From NCBI GenBank assembly GCA_963070105.1, contig OY718807.1, positions 5,119,001 through 5,183,000 on the forward strand: DNA of 64,000 bases, read 5' to 3'. The notes below the pieces were generated by a model. That model made no database searches and was not told the origin of the DNA. It saw only the letters and a program-made list of their open reading frames with translations. The translations under genes were made by a program, and so were the position numbers. Numbering within the stretch: the first letter of the stretch is position 1; each line of letters begins with the position of its first letter. The DNA is from Litomosoides sigmodontis (taxonomy: Eukaryota > Nematoda > Chromadorea > Rhabditida > Onchocercidae). Positions 12,301-17,546 of this stretch are shown here, one piece after another.

Positions 12301-13300
12301 CAACATTTCGATTTAATAATTTTTTCGACTGATAAGATTGATTTTTCTTTTGAACTAAATGTTTCTCCAAAGCGGTAAGAAGTTTAGAATCTTTCTGGCA
12401 AACAATAAATGCAGTGAAATCATCAAAGTTCTCAATATGTTTCATCGAGCAGTTACTCGAAGAGCCAAATATCATATAAGATTCCGTCTGACCGTTTAAA
12501 AATTGTTGACTTTGTTCATCGTTAGTGAGGATTGCTTCTGTTAAAGATTCTATGTCCGATAACCTTAAACGTTGCATGTTAATTAGTGAAGTTGTTTCCT
12601 GAAAGTTAATGTCTAATTTCGATAGGATTGCACTTATTTGCTCAGTAATCTGCGGACGATTATCTTTTATTAGTGATGAAATAGCTTTCCACGTAACACA
12701 CGCATCTTCAAGGCTCATCGCATCTTTCGCAGCAAGCAGCATCAGTGTGTCAAGTCCGGAAACTGCTACTCGTTCCGGTATGTAGCCGATGGAGAACAGT
12801 AATCTGATGATAGCGTACGTTGCAGCAGCACGCTGCTCGGATGTTTCTGTTGTCGATGCATTCTGACGTATATGAAATGCTTTACAGCAGTGTGTGTGAT
12901 ATTGTTGAAAAGTATCTGACAGTATCCAGAAGGACGACAGTGTCAATGCACACTCTTCCTGAATATTTATGAGCAATCCAGGGATTCCCAAGGTTTCTGG
13001 CCATTTCATTCCATCCAATCCTTCATGGGTTTTGAATTGTTGACGTTGGATGATTGCATTTTCAGCAGCGTTTCTCCTCTGCCCTAAACGCAATCCTTTT
13101 TCATCCCTGTTCGACCCTTCTGTATCCCTCTCCCCTTTTCTGATATTCAACCATTCTGGTTTACCTTTTTTACCGCACGCCTGACGCTTCTCCCCATCTT
13201 CACATCCATTCTGTCGGTTCGCAATTTTATAGCAATTATTCCACTCATTTTCGACGCTTACAACATCCGACAAGCTTTGCAAATCGTTCTCGCTGGCCAT
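1..13300 (-). CDS. Giant modular type I polyketide synthase, pks-1-like, partial (C-terminus outside window)
   Basis: One frame runs from ATG at 13300 to the window edge: 4,433 codons, no stop, no intron. An in-frame TAA (13318-13316) lies just upstream, so this is the first usable ATG, and a strong 3' splice acceptor at 13332/13331 sits 31 nt before it. Domains by motif, in residues: decayed AT 100-230, DH 325-590, KS1 648-1045 (C810/H943/H976), decayed AT 1070-1310, decayed DH 1315-1570, ACP1 (S1643), KR1 1700-2120 (Y2048), ACP2 (S2207), intact AT 2355-2655 (S2451/H2550), DH2 2690-2965 (H2712/D2882), KS2 3018-3420 (C3171/H3310/H3350), decayed AT 3435-3690, KR2 3740-4180 (Y4109), ACP3 (S4253), KS3 from about 4305. 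Such enzymes build a chain by decarboxylative condensation of malonyl units on ACP arms. In C. elegans, PKS-1 with NRPS-1 makes nemamides. Orthology and product here are inferred; whether NRPS modules follow cannot be seen. Confidence 0.96.
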   Translation of the reverse strand, partial: MASENDLQSLSDVVSVENEWNNCYKIANRQNGCEDGEKRQACGKKGKPEWLNIRKGERDTEGSNRDEKGLRLGQRRNAAENAIIQRQQFKTHEGLDGMKWPETLGIPGLLINIQEECALTLSSFWILSDTFQQYHTHCCKAFHIRQNASTTETSEQRAAATYAIIRLLFSIGYIPERVAVSGLDTLMLLAAKDAMSLEDACVTWKAISSLIKDNRPQITEQISAILSKLDINFQETTSLINMQRLRLSDIESLTEAILTNDEQSQQFLNGQTESYMIFGSSSNCSMKHIENFDDFTAFIVCQKDSKLLTALEKHLVQKKNQSYQSKKLLNRNVERILRVQVNLKEQKYLLAHLIYNRNILPAATLLVTIYNALSNKRRIIEDITFAFPVTFEPESNTVNLEVLISSETCTVTYSNYQCVTFRCGEFHRRVRKKRITNLEWQGYDSNKLDDNCKHSAKSIAEEEFYAEMEYYHYQYEEEFRCVRKLMINEDNNSGTVELAPSTHLDVLIDGAMQAIVFIYMQKYGKKFITLVPFRIRKVEIVQRILMGNYEDVGIMAFVKAKLKKGKFLGSFEFATNEIAVAASGISFYPMMPDNVMRSLKKERALSSDLFKSPVDSLFEEPLKPETKESMDKNTLSQMTLNRLTQQDKSVICIKSIACRLPRTVYDPADFWDALKTGQIMASKIPCSRISGRDSLAQGKYGQPVRCANFLANDISHFDAAFFDISRSEAEKIDPQQRILLECVYECMENAGLTTLRDAGFFVGFMANEYPDIVKSQDTVSMLGSSASIVSGRLNYLFGSTGPAITIDTACSSSLVALQAAIHALLDGHCAMAIVAGVNLILTEESIGQRANGNLLADDGMCRSFDGKASGYGRADGCVALLLCTANKATEGNDFETTIISTRIGHNGQSVSLTAPNGRAQEKLLQDCLSKIQGDRPVKYWEAHGTGTVIGDAIELKALQAKLQHCLIGTVKTHFGHAEAAAGATGLAKILLQFKHEYIPEHGSHEFLQNLRHGTLYLPVVGEEWEEGDIAGISSFGISGTNAMAILQFKKRILKQSKKRMNRKRKTCICPVSAKSKESLSMLTASYQKMLENTFRNTEDVCSTAALHRNHMQYRAVILLCKGKIMQKWTNSEKSEKHVTAIGLKLRSNSCLNILPLLYLTFSKFRTIFKTNFPLMKNFVLQKTSKRLRRLQNVIILSGILSLITFLHDVGIKIKAICACDSLSLTAALVITGKLKFTNVNSTTYSNIQIFTQKISAKDNYKWYKLCTAEDERIFEYEFMRMIATSYLQGDCINWTCLYSLPLYPVTLPNYQFKRESYWITENSTTVDHWLIGRLMKDEENECVFINQISKMTNGELMAVKYGGEMHLSFGICCEAIIQSLQLTFLKNIFDQPHFYFFKDITMMKYRVRENDWIKTTIKKCTDEKYHVKLTYASNITICEANVAILNAHTIPRKALNATQIANFTTKPNFYQTLNEKGLFYDPVYQTITRASSTGKIFATKCRCQIFLLMEAIIQAACYYNLLNPHDIYSENKFTIKNFNFHTFLSESMYVLIGEDHKIFAYNGSDNKMAISGSFNNGKVKEKRGKRKFVRKKNEVKSNHLSSTLSLQDCVEKVRQAVEDIRKDANPISNEQLSVSFAELGLDSLSITDLANRLNTIYFPNLQIGAVDLFNHPNINLLADAIYDHKISPRIVSAKEDETSKASTLDKRTRKTRQIQWKQLTDEDESCAYTQIFLSEQGRNDCMTLIITDKQSISAKKLSNELVVVVSSEKQRRTTKHDIGIIHLNIKNPGNFEGNFLSHLSGHQRAVIRFELSRNFSLRHLAEVLLHLTKIITKSNHTYVFSGECGRGSANAFALGFAKSLSAELYPKVQFNWNFILQKISNLAKYMKELPRSVRTDNDSSTERWLITGGLGGIGWQMAKFIGYNRKVSHLFLLGRKGPNETQSEEMDKMRDSLGVDVRAVSVDLTSKMQMKEFFEKLQISLTSIIHSAGCIHDVLASKQNISTFRRVAEAKCDGLLILQKLCRSHPIKHFIVNSSISAIIGNSGQCNYSAANAFVDEIMVERRAKGLPATIINWGNWLEIGMAVKANDILNKMGFIGLKTQKAMNYLQIAIDNTPARMIVIQVDVGKVLHYRPDLAPVFLNNGNENSRLKTGEEVQEALKQSDSGGTCESDIYRIKLVVVKCLEEVTGEAVTAEDYQRSFMDLGLDSLKIYRFVNRLTKRFEMKPTLNVLAIFEHPTIDQLSHHIGLLSCRIKEHLEGTNNDDNFPPTDEVNLENIARHFRLFVFHSKDGEQNFRFIDLFEQSSQTSVISPDRSFAHGQSNGYSRVIWGSKYKMLRDGLQRSEVIPNTRRSRKPIISFIISGHGSQVWNMGRQLSCIFPFFRKKFDEALNAAARYMSDECVHIRDVVYQWRHRELLYRTEYAQPIIYCFAYSLAKFYEFCGVQANFFLGHSVGEVVACALAGRISFDDALKLVIRRAEILRCTRGKGKMVAVRGKDARKLQRYSGMSRAAENSSKQTVLSGDNRSAKLCLRFARSRRCPATIVDDCYPFHSSAIDDKLSQQYVMECKQMKLQKMRRGFIVSSSTGKFMKQQTQSIAPINSTVLFEECVKTLHYSNTNIWLEIGNGEILTTFVRSILEPTPDVLVCSAIRTNKHEVDSFIHSLCQLHSFGVKIKWERICSRRNEEEIMKCCGKTTGEKTVVGRESEMELIEQHLIHGEIILPAAFIISMFVEFVKNSLQTCTGKSTVQSLLFDCKTITFEALRLERQVNETDLNKLGIQFDSSELTLANSINRYSSCRLGRTEGREKELEGTQQMNALNTLRMKYERLKMKMNRLPYRAFYETMRKRGLQYGPKYHVLREVYYKHHYIGATLINVGGLTELLDGALQLLSAALLTTCKSAVYIPFAIDDVIIKYDMQTVHGYFRAYGIISKRIDNVINGSVIIYGGENKVVVLNNVTAINISAKSNASITRRNPSDSQYSTVIAKMRAGRTADESDTLKHIEMSSDSALTTKIKTDNKPLYVGNETLQIEIIGYAGEFPGSAVDCASLWNNLKAGAGLHFPGNIQKLQTDITVFDAAQFGITPKEASYIDPQQRILLEMTQKTMESAGLGRLHSETGVFIGVSSGDFAQKAYGEIEDVPSHLGAGTNRSALAGRIAYWFNLKGPTMVIDTACSSFFAALVVACDSIRMGNCRAALVGAVNIILNSKPTSVLEKAQMLTKAGFCKVFDEEADGYVRSEGAAMILLQRVAERGCNSGSIHQNDTTFTIESYGMGHNGRSNGLTIPSGTSEYELIHRVNAKRVNASMISWVEAHAAGTPLGDPIEAEAIARALADLSCTDHPIYITSVKSSIGHCEAAAGAASLIMALEASRHQYLPPIQHFKLLNRNIMNNATLTVPVIGEELPNTFDILINSFGFSGTNASVILRGSNKRQMKENEQSRAVVKHKLSSGHSPRILLYSLDDLKSFKLASEKLEEYMKETSYSLTTVCACLQNLRGTRRYRMAVPIKRHTQQWISFQMTNEPQKWTKVTLNLGKSPEPSMIGELCTVYPSFRRIFIHSIKSYKCANNFLSSKRSGKFRFEFISKLSLVTFLLAIGINPSTIVPSNKIDRLVIKVIKQKCKEKYALEAVSNPKEGLSSHKRCNFEIRREGVFKSSDCILNVQSLLIEKPEVIGNNTWKRSFTSQFLDTICQLHEHFIDINWQVLYYQPIKTCLLPDPEYSRKKYWPFVSRIDYNNVSYDEFSFSNLQREISRTAKKPDEASTTVDSSDIGSIGNTKVDWINSRHLYKLVQEKCTPLSPRRIIPYIAINLTDPTTIIGQQAACIHRIINNDDILRIKKLLDFHECPKLVLEWITDERKLLENTIRQSMLVIDLWKILLNSNSNSDPNKNTKLCLIVFATTGNQRLSAPFSALLKTLAMEHRNVNFKSIHTDIIDQQLSYEISDEDFLNEVIRYNGGNRYVERLQQVDDNSRLVVRNVSRILITGNIRGVAMELIELLRPDLAVVVSRSVPSTFNNNGNSNGSAIKTIQADCTDYKQMEKILATFAPFDVVFHCAATISNSLMENMNVKLFEMVCSPKVIGLQNIIKLSKAYPIGKIVAFSSAATIFGSAGQANYVVANALMEYLMIRDVPDGLLISWGPWDGRGLLVGEHMASIRKQVQDSGWKLMRVEQVAQLCYKLLSITGHHIAMDANFDVFRKKRPYLSRFLKCISDNDLHRDDHPHSKSRKDFSEIIRDCVTEVSGITDVRPDVGFMSMGIDSLMISEMLTLLKERLNLNIPLAVLYEYSTVETLSQYLSQNIPTNCKLKNDMETTDRNDQVAVIGYSGAFSGAPDDETFWHCLLNGKELIEHRKKIVRDDYEIIEAVGVVPDIDKFDYRFWKMSPDDASYIDPQIRKFIEHAYTALERSGLVRLRSKLRIAVVAGAEPSEYCPKSRRIGGIE
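431..673 (-). other. PKS acyl carrier protein ACP3
   Basis: The carrier motif MGIDSLM places the phosphopantetheine serine at S4253, followed by LYEYSTVETLSQYL. It sits right before KS3. Confidence 0.9.
761..2083 (-). other. PKS ketoreductase KR2 with a degenerate NADPH loop
   Basis: The catalytic Ser (S4096, AFSSAATIFG) and Tyr (Y4109, QANYVVAN) are kept 13 residues apart. The Rossmann loop reads TGNIRGVA (about residues 3978-3988) where TGGxGGLG is expected, so cofactor binding is doubtful. Activity is therefore uncertain. Confidence 0.8.
2231..2998 (-). other. PKS decayed acyltransferase after KS2
   Basis: The linker is followed by a truncated AT-like stretch: LSLVTFLLAIGINPSTIV matches the helix before the nucleophile elbow, then PSNKIDRLVIKV stands where GHSxGE should be. 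No Ser-His pair remains. The segment ends at a YSRKKYW post-AT motif. It cannot act as an acyltransferase. Confidence 0.75.
3041..4249 (-). other. PKS ketosynthase KS2
   Basis: The active-site Cys is in DTACSSF (C3171). The first His is in EAHAAGT (H3310), where the usual GTG is AAG, and the second His is in SSIGHCEAAAG (H3350). All three catalytic residues are present. The domain ends at NSFGFSGTNASV. Confidence 0.95.
4406..5233 (-). other. PKS dehydratase DH2 (intact)
   Basis: HLIHGEIILP (H2712) fits HxxxGxxxxP exactly. GLQYGPKY and LLDGALQ (D2882) complete the second half. It should dehydrate the beta-hydroxy intermediate. It sits directly before KS2 rather than after it. Confidence 0.9.
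5336..6238 (-). other. PKS acyltransferase, the only intact one in the window
   Basis: The nucleophile elbow is GHSVGE (S2451), followed by RRAEIL with the substrate-binding Arg, and YPFHSS with catalytic His H2550. The phenylalanine-type YPFH motif resembles malonyl-selective domains (HAFH) more than methylmalonyl ones (YASH). A remnant resembling a KS-AT linker precedes it (about 2265-2300) but no ketosynthase does. Inference: it loads malonyl units for itself and possibly for the modules whose ATs are dead. Confidence 0.92.
6566..6838 (-). other. PKS acyl carrier protein ACP2
   Basis: The carrier motif LGLDSLK places the phosphopantetheine serine at S2207, followed by FEHPTIDQLS. It lies between KR1 and the only intact acyltransferase. 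Confidence 0.93.
6941..8203 (-). other. PKS ketoreductase KR1 (intact)
   Basis: A structural half (about 1700-1890) is followed by the catalytic half with the NADPH loop TGGLGGIG and HSAG. The catalytic Ser (S2035) is in NSSISAIIG and the Tyr (Y2048) in CNYSAAN, 13 residues apart as in the SDR fold. It should reduce a beta-keto group. It sits between two carriers (ACP1-KR1-ACP2), an uncommon order. Confidence 0.92.
8246..8488 (-). other. PKS acyl carrier protein ACP1
   Basis: Residues about 1605-1685 with the phosphopantetheine site LGLDSLS (S1643) and a downstream VDLFNHPNINLLADAI helix typical of carrier domains. It lies before KR1 and is the first of two carriers in this module. Confidence 0.92.
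8591..9358 (-). other. PKS decayed dehydratase
   Basis: The first hot-dog half reads VKYGGEMHLS where HxxxGxxxxP is expected, so the catalytic His is V1359 and the Pro is Ser. In the second half the catalytic Asp position is Glu (E1510, LLMEAIIQA). The structural YxxLxxxGxxYxP-like piece is recognisable. The domain is almost certainly inactive. Confidence 0.75.
9371..10093 (-). other. PKS decayed acyltransferase after KS1
   Basis: After a normal KS-AT linker (PVSAKSKESL) comes a shortened AT. The nucleophile elbow reads ACDSLSLTAALVITG where GHSxGE is expected. A serine (S1221) remains, but the His before it and the Gly-Glu after it are lost. The post-AT segment LPNYQFKRESYW is typical and marks the module boundary. 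Loading activity is very unlikely. Confidence 0.8.
10166..11359 (-). other. PKS ketosynthase KS1
   Basis: Residues about 648-1045. The active-site motif is DTACSSS (C810), followed by EAHGTGT (H943) and FGHAEAAAG (H976), so the Cys-His-His triad is complete. The C-terminal ISSFGISGTNA segment closes the domain. This KS should be active in chain elongation. Confidence 0.95.
11531..12328 (-). other. PKS dehydratase domain 0 (catalytic His and Asp present)
   Basis: A double hot-dog DH fold is suggested by HLIYNRNILP (H352), which fits HxxxGxxxxP with Asn in place of Gly, and by LIDGAMQA (D509), the usual catalytic Asp segment. A region like the DH C-terminal YxxLxxxGxxYG stretch lies between them but is weak. 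It would dehydrate a beta-hydroxyacyl intermediate. Its place at the N-terminus before KS1 is unusual, and activity is uncertain because the Gly is replaced. Confidence 0.6.
12611..13003 (-). other. PKS N-terminal decayed acyltransferase-like region
   Basis: Residues about 100-230 keep the spacing of an AT core: a hydrophobic helix, then the segment that normally carries GHSxGE, then AKDAMSLEDACVTW, which matches the usual AGxLSLEDAxxLV. At the nucleophile elbow the sequence reads AVSGLDTLM, so the GHSxGE signature and its serine are gone. No ketosynthase precedes it. It cannot load an extender by the normal mechanism; it may be a structural remnant or docking region. Confidence 0.6.
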
Positions 13301-16300
13301 AATGTTATCGATTACTTAAGTAAATAATATCCTGAAGGTGAACATTAATTGATATGTATTTATCTAAAGAATAGCGTATAAAAGAAAGATGGAAGGAATA
13401 TGAATGAAGTATTGAAATTTGCTTAAAAAATGCTTAAGAATTAGGGATGCTAGAAGCTAAGAATGATTGCTGGCAGAATCGCAGGCATGAAAGTAAGGAA
13501 GTGCGTGGCATGAATCTTTGTCCTGTCAAATGCAATCAATTAACTGTTAAAATGGTTTCATAATACTGATATTTTCACACAAAAAAATTAAAGAGAAGGA
13601 TGAAAACGACGTTCTCGGAGCGGAGCGATCAGCACGGCCATCAAGTGGAAGGTGGAAACGTTTGCTGTACGGAAATGCAACCACCGAACGAATGGATCGG
13701 ATCGTCTGCGGAAGATGCAAAAATTTCAGGCAATTATCGGTGAATAGTGCTAATACAATATCATTTCTTCCCTCTTCCTAGTCTTTTCGTGCTTCCAACT
13801 TTTTTTCCAACAATTTGAAATTTAAATTATTATCATTCTTATCGTTTTCTTGCTCGTACATTTTTTTTGCAAGGCAAGCTTTAAATAGAAAAAAATAATA
13901 ATTTAGAATGTAAATTTTATGAAAAAAAACTAAATTAATTTGAAAAAATTTCATTCGGACGACTTTAAAATAAATGGAAATGAACCATACATAATTTAGC
14001 TTACACGTTGTAGGAAGTGAAGAATTTAGCACGTAGGTGAGTTCAAGTGGCGTGTTTTCTGACGACATCGTAATCTGGCAAGTACAGGAAGGAGCAATTT
14101 GAAGTTATTTGCAGGTAAGTACGGTTGTTATGTTAGCGGTGATGAAGTTGTTCAAGAAGAGATTAATTGCCGTTGCCGAATGGTGACACCGATTATAGCA
14201 AAGGACCATGCAGTTGTAGGCTAGCATCTTTGCTAATGAGGTGACACGAATGCTTTACAGATATCTCTAATTTGTGCTAACCTTTTCTCCAATGTTCAAC
14301 GCATAATGCTCAGAATGGTAAAGCGAAAGAGAAATTGCCTGTTTCTAACCATAGCCATCACTGACGTAATGGAATATCTGCTTTAATGAATCAGAACTAC
14401 CGGTACTACGCTAATGAAATTTGTTACTATCTTTCGTTCATGAGCACTCGTTGTTTGATAACATTTCAAGAATTCTTCTCTCCATGAACCGTCTGTTTTG
14501 TTTCTTGTCCATTACTTCGATATGCAACTTTAACTTATGCATGCCATTTCATGTTTTGAAGGAGTGCAATTGTGTGCTTGGGTGAGATGTATTCTATTTA
14601 AATAATAGACAATTCCAGGTGCGTATGATTGTGTGTAACTAACATCAAGCAGCCGTATAACTTAGACTGCGCAATCTTTCTCAAATTATTAATATTATTC
14701 AAAATTAGACAACATCATCGGTTCCATCAGTCAGACAGCGTCAGTTGCACCTCTCAGCAAGGGAACAAACACTTGCAGTTGTTGTCAGCTCCTTAGTTTG
14801 ACGTACCACTCGAAACATACGCTTCTTCCGTTCGTCTATTCATTCAACTTCCAGTCGACACTTATCCTTATGTATCTTGTCCATTCTTTCTGTCTAGTCT
14901 AGACTATCCAGATGTATAGACAATCAACTATATAGCACCACTTCTCACACTACAAACATAGAAATTCTCTTCACTAAATTTTCGCTTATTCACTTACTTA
15001 TTCGGTCGAAACCTCATTCACTCCCAATCTTATTCATCTAGCCGCATATTTGTTGAGCACAGTTTCAGTCAAATGGCATTTTAATTTATTATTTTTACAC
15101 TAATTTTTTATTTCTACGCTACCTTCCCTCGTCTCACAGCTTACTTATCAAACTGTCCAACTAAATATCATTTTATTTGTTAGATAGTTTTGCCACTAAT
15201 TTTTGAAGTAAAAAATTAAAAAGCAATACATTTGGATTAACAAATCAAAAAGAAAACAAAAATAAACTCTACGAGAAACAATTAAACAAAAAGTAAAGTA
15301 AAAGAGAAAAACGACCTAAACATCAAGTAAATAAAACGCTGAAAAATTTATACATATTCTCTTCAAAGAGGAAGACAAACTCAAATAGGTAAAACTGCGC
15401 CGTCAAACACCGAAACTTTAACTTTGATCGATTCATTTAGTTTCTTAGCTTGCCCCCTTTCCTTCCCCAACGACCACTTTGCTAATTTCACTCTTCCAGC
15501 TGTTTACGTGATAATTCAATTCATGCAATAAAATACTGAAAGTTGTTGTTGTTGTTGTTTTTCTTCCAATTGTCTCTAAATTGTTGGATGTAAGCTCTCA
15601 ATTCAATCTAAAGTTCATCTCAATTTAGCTCGGCAATCTAACGACCAGTGTTTTTGCATAAATTAAGCAATAATTGTTTTGCAATATTGCGAAGATAGCA
15701 AAAAGTCATTTAACCGAAAGGAAAAACAAATTTAGCTTAAATTCTAGGATTGAAGGTCCCTTTCAGAGAGGAACTCCTACGATCGATTATGAAGAAACCA
15801 TATTAATGCAGTTTCTTTTTGGCTTTTTGCTTTTCTCCTCAAATCCCTTCCAGCTCCGATTATAATGCGCATCTATTTCCTTTTTCTAGAGAATATTCCC
15901 TAGTAAATCTTCGAGAGAGAAAGAGGGAGAGGAGGAGAACGAGAAAAAGATGAAGCTAACGAATGGATAATGCAAAAAAAATATCTTTCTTATTGGCTTC
16001 GTGGGATTCATTAAATTAGAAATAATTCTTTTAAATGAATTTCTGTCGAACGTGTACGCTAACGATTCTACTAACTTATTCGCAGACTTATTCATTGAGT
16101 CCTAAGTTCGTTCTGGCGACTTCTAAGAAATTCAATATTTTTAAATTATTTACAAGAAAGTTGCTTCGGTATTTAGGTATTTGGAAGAGCGGTAATTTAC
16201 AATCAAATTACTATATGTACTGTTGAGCGTCAGAAAGTAGAACGTTAAAGATTTTTTTTTCTTAAAAATATTTTGAAAATTCCGAGAAAAAATTCTATGC

Positions 16301-17546
16301 CTTTTATGGCAGTCATAATTTTCAAACGCATCGTCCAATTATGTATGAATGGTTAGTCTCAGGCATTAAACGTTGTACAAATGGAAAATTTCCAGACACA
16401 CACGTTATTTTCCACGGATCGTCAATTTGCACTACCTTTTTCCATAACGTAATAGATAAAATTCATTTTTTCAGGAATCTCTCTGCTTGTTTTTTAGAGT
16501 GCGTGAATTCAATACGTAATAATTAATTTCATATTATTTTTACTAATTTTAAATGGTCAGTTTTTCTAAGATTCACTTCATAATTATTAAAATGTGCAAG
16601 AAGAAAATAGTAAACATTCTTTTCCGTATTCTTACGTCTTTCTTCTTCCTCTCTCAGTGCTAGTGACATTTTCAAATTCCTATCAATTTTATCCAGAAAT
16701 AAGATTCACGAATGTGGTCAGAATGTAATTTAACTGTGAAAATTTTATCACTAGAATGCAGAGAGATGAAGGTGTGAAAGGAAAATTATTCATATCATTA
16801 ATTTTGCTTCTTTCTCGATGTGTTAAATTTAAGAGATATTCAATTTGCACATTTGTTAGTTTGTCTTCATGCTTTTTGAGGTTTTAGATGAAATCGCATT
16901 CAAATTAATGAAAGTCCACTTTACCTATTCCATTTATTTGGTGCCATTTACCTGCGATCATTGGCTTTCATTTTATTTTGTGCAAGTGTGATGAATAGTA
17001 AGGAGTTTTTCAGCTTCGAAGATGGAAATAAAAAATATTCCACACTTTGCTATGGACCTCCTTCGTTTTCATCAATTCTATTCTCACTTCTCTCCTTCGG
17101 CACCTTTATTTTTTCTATGCGCTTCTCTAAGCTAAAAAAATAGCACCACTTTTGATAACTTACAATTTTTTTTTCAATTTCACGTCTTCCTCCGGCAACT
17201 AGTGATTAAGGGAAAAGTATTGATAAGTGAAATTTCAAAAGTATGTAAAACAAATGCATTAGATTTCGAGAATGCTAAAGCCTACATGTCTCCAATATCT
17301 TTCATTCTTAAAAAAAAACATTAAATTCATTTAATTTTCAAAGATTGCAAGGAATGATTATGTTTTTTTGCCTTCTTTGCGGGTATTTAGAGGGAAATAT
17401 TATCATAAGGAGACTTTTGATTCGAATGTTAAACCTCTCAACATGTTGAAAGCTAGGTGCACTGATCTTTCTACACTAACGTTTAAGTACACTCTGTCAT
17501 TCACATTCAGCCTCTCAAATATTAAATTTTAGGTATTTGAATTGAG
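13301..17546. promoter_or_regulatory. Divergent intergenic region between the PKS and the cholinesterase-like gene
   Basis: About 4.2 kb separates two genes pointing apart, so it should hold both promoters and 5' leader sequence. A likely spliced-leader or 5'-UTR acceptor for the PKS lies at 13332/13331 (minus; reads ACCTTCAG before GAT), 31 nt from the ATG. The rest is AT-rich without convincing exons, apart from the small GC-rich ORF at 13600-13743. Confidence 0.6.
13600..13743 (+). CDS. Candidate small ORF in a GC-rich island, unknown
   Basis: ATG at 13600 opens a 47-codon frame ending in TGA. The peptide is charged and polar, starts MKTTFSERSDQHG and contains a CC pair. I recognise no family. 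Local GC is clearly higher than the surrounding AT-rich sequence. The island could equally be a non-coding 5' exon of the PKS on the other strand, a promoter element, or part of a spliced exon, since a GTGAAT donor-like site overlaps its end. Coding status is unproven. Confidence 0.2.
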   Translation: MKTTFSERSDQHGHQVEGGNVCCTEMQPPNEWIGSSAEDAKISGNYR

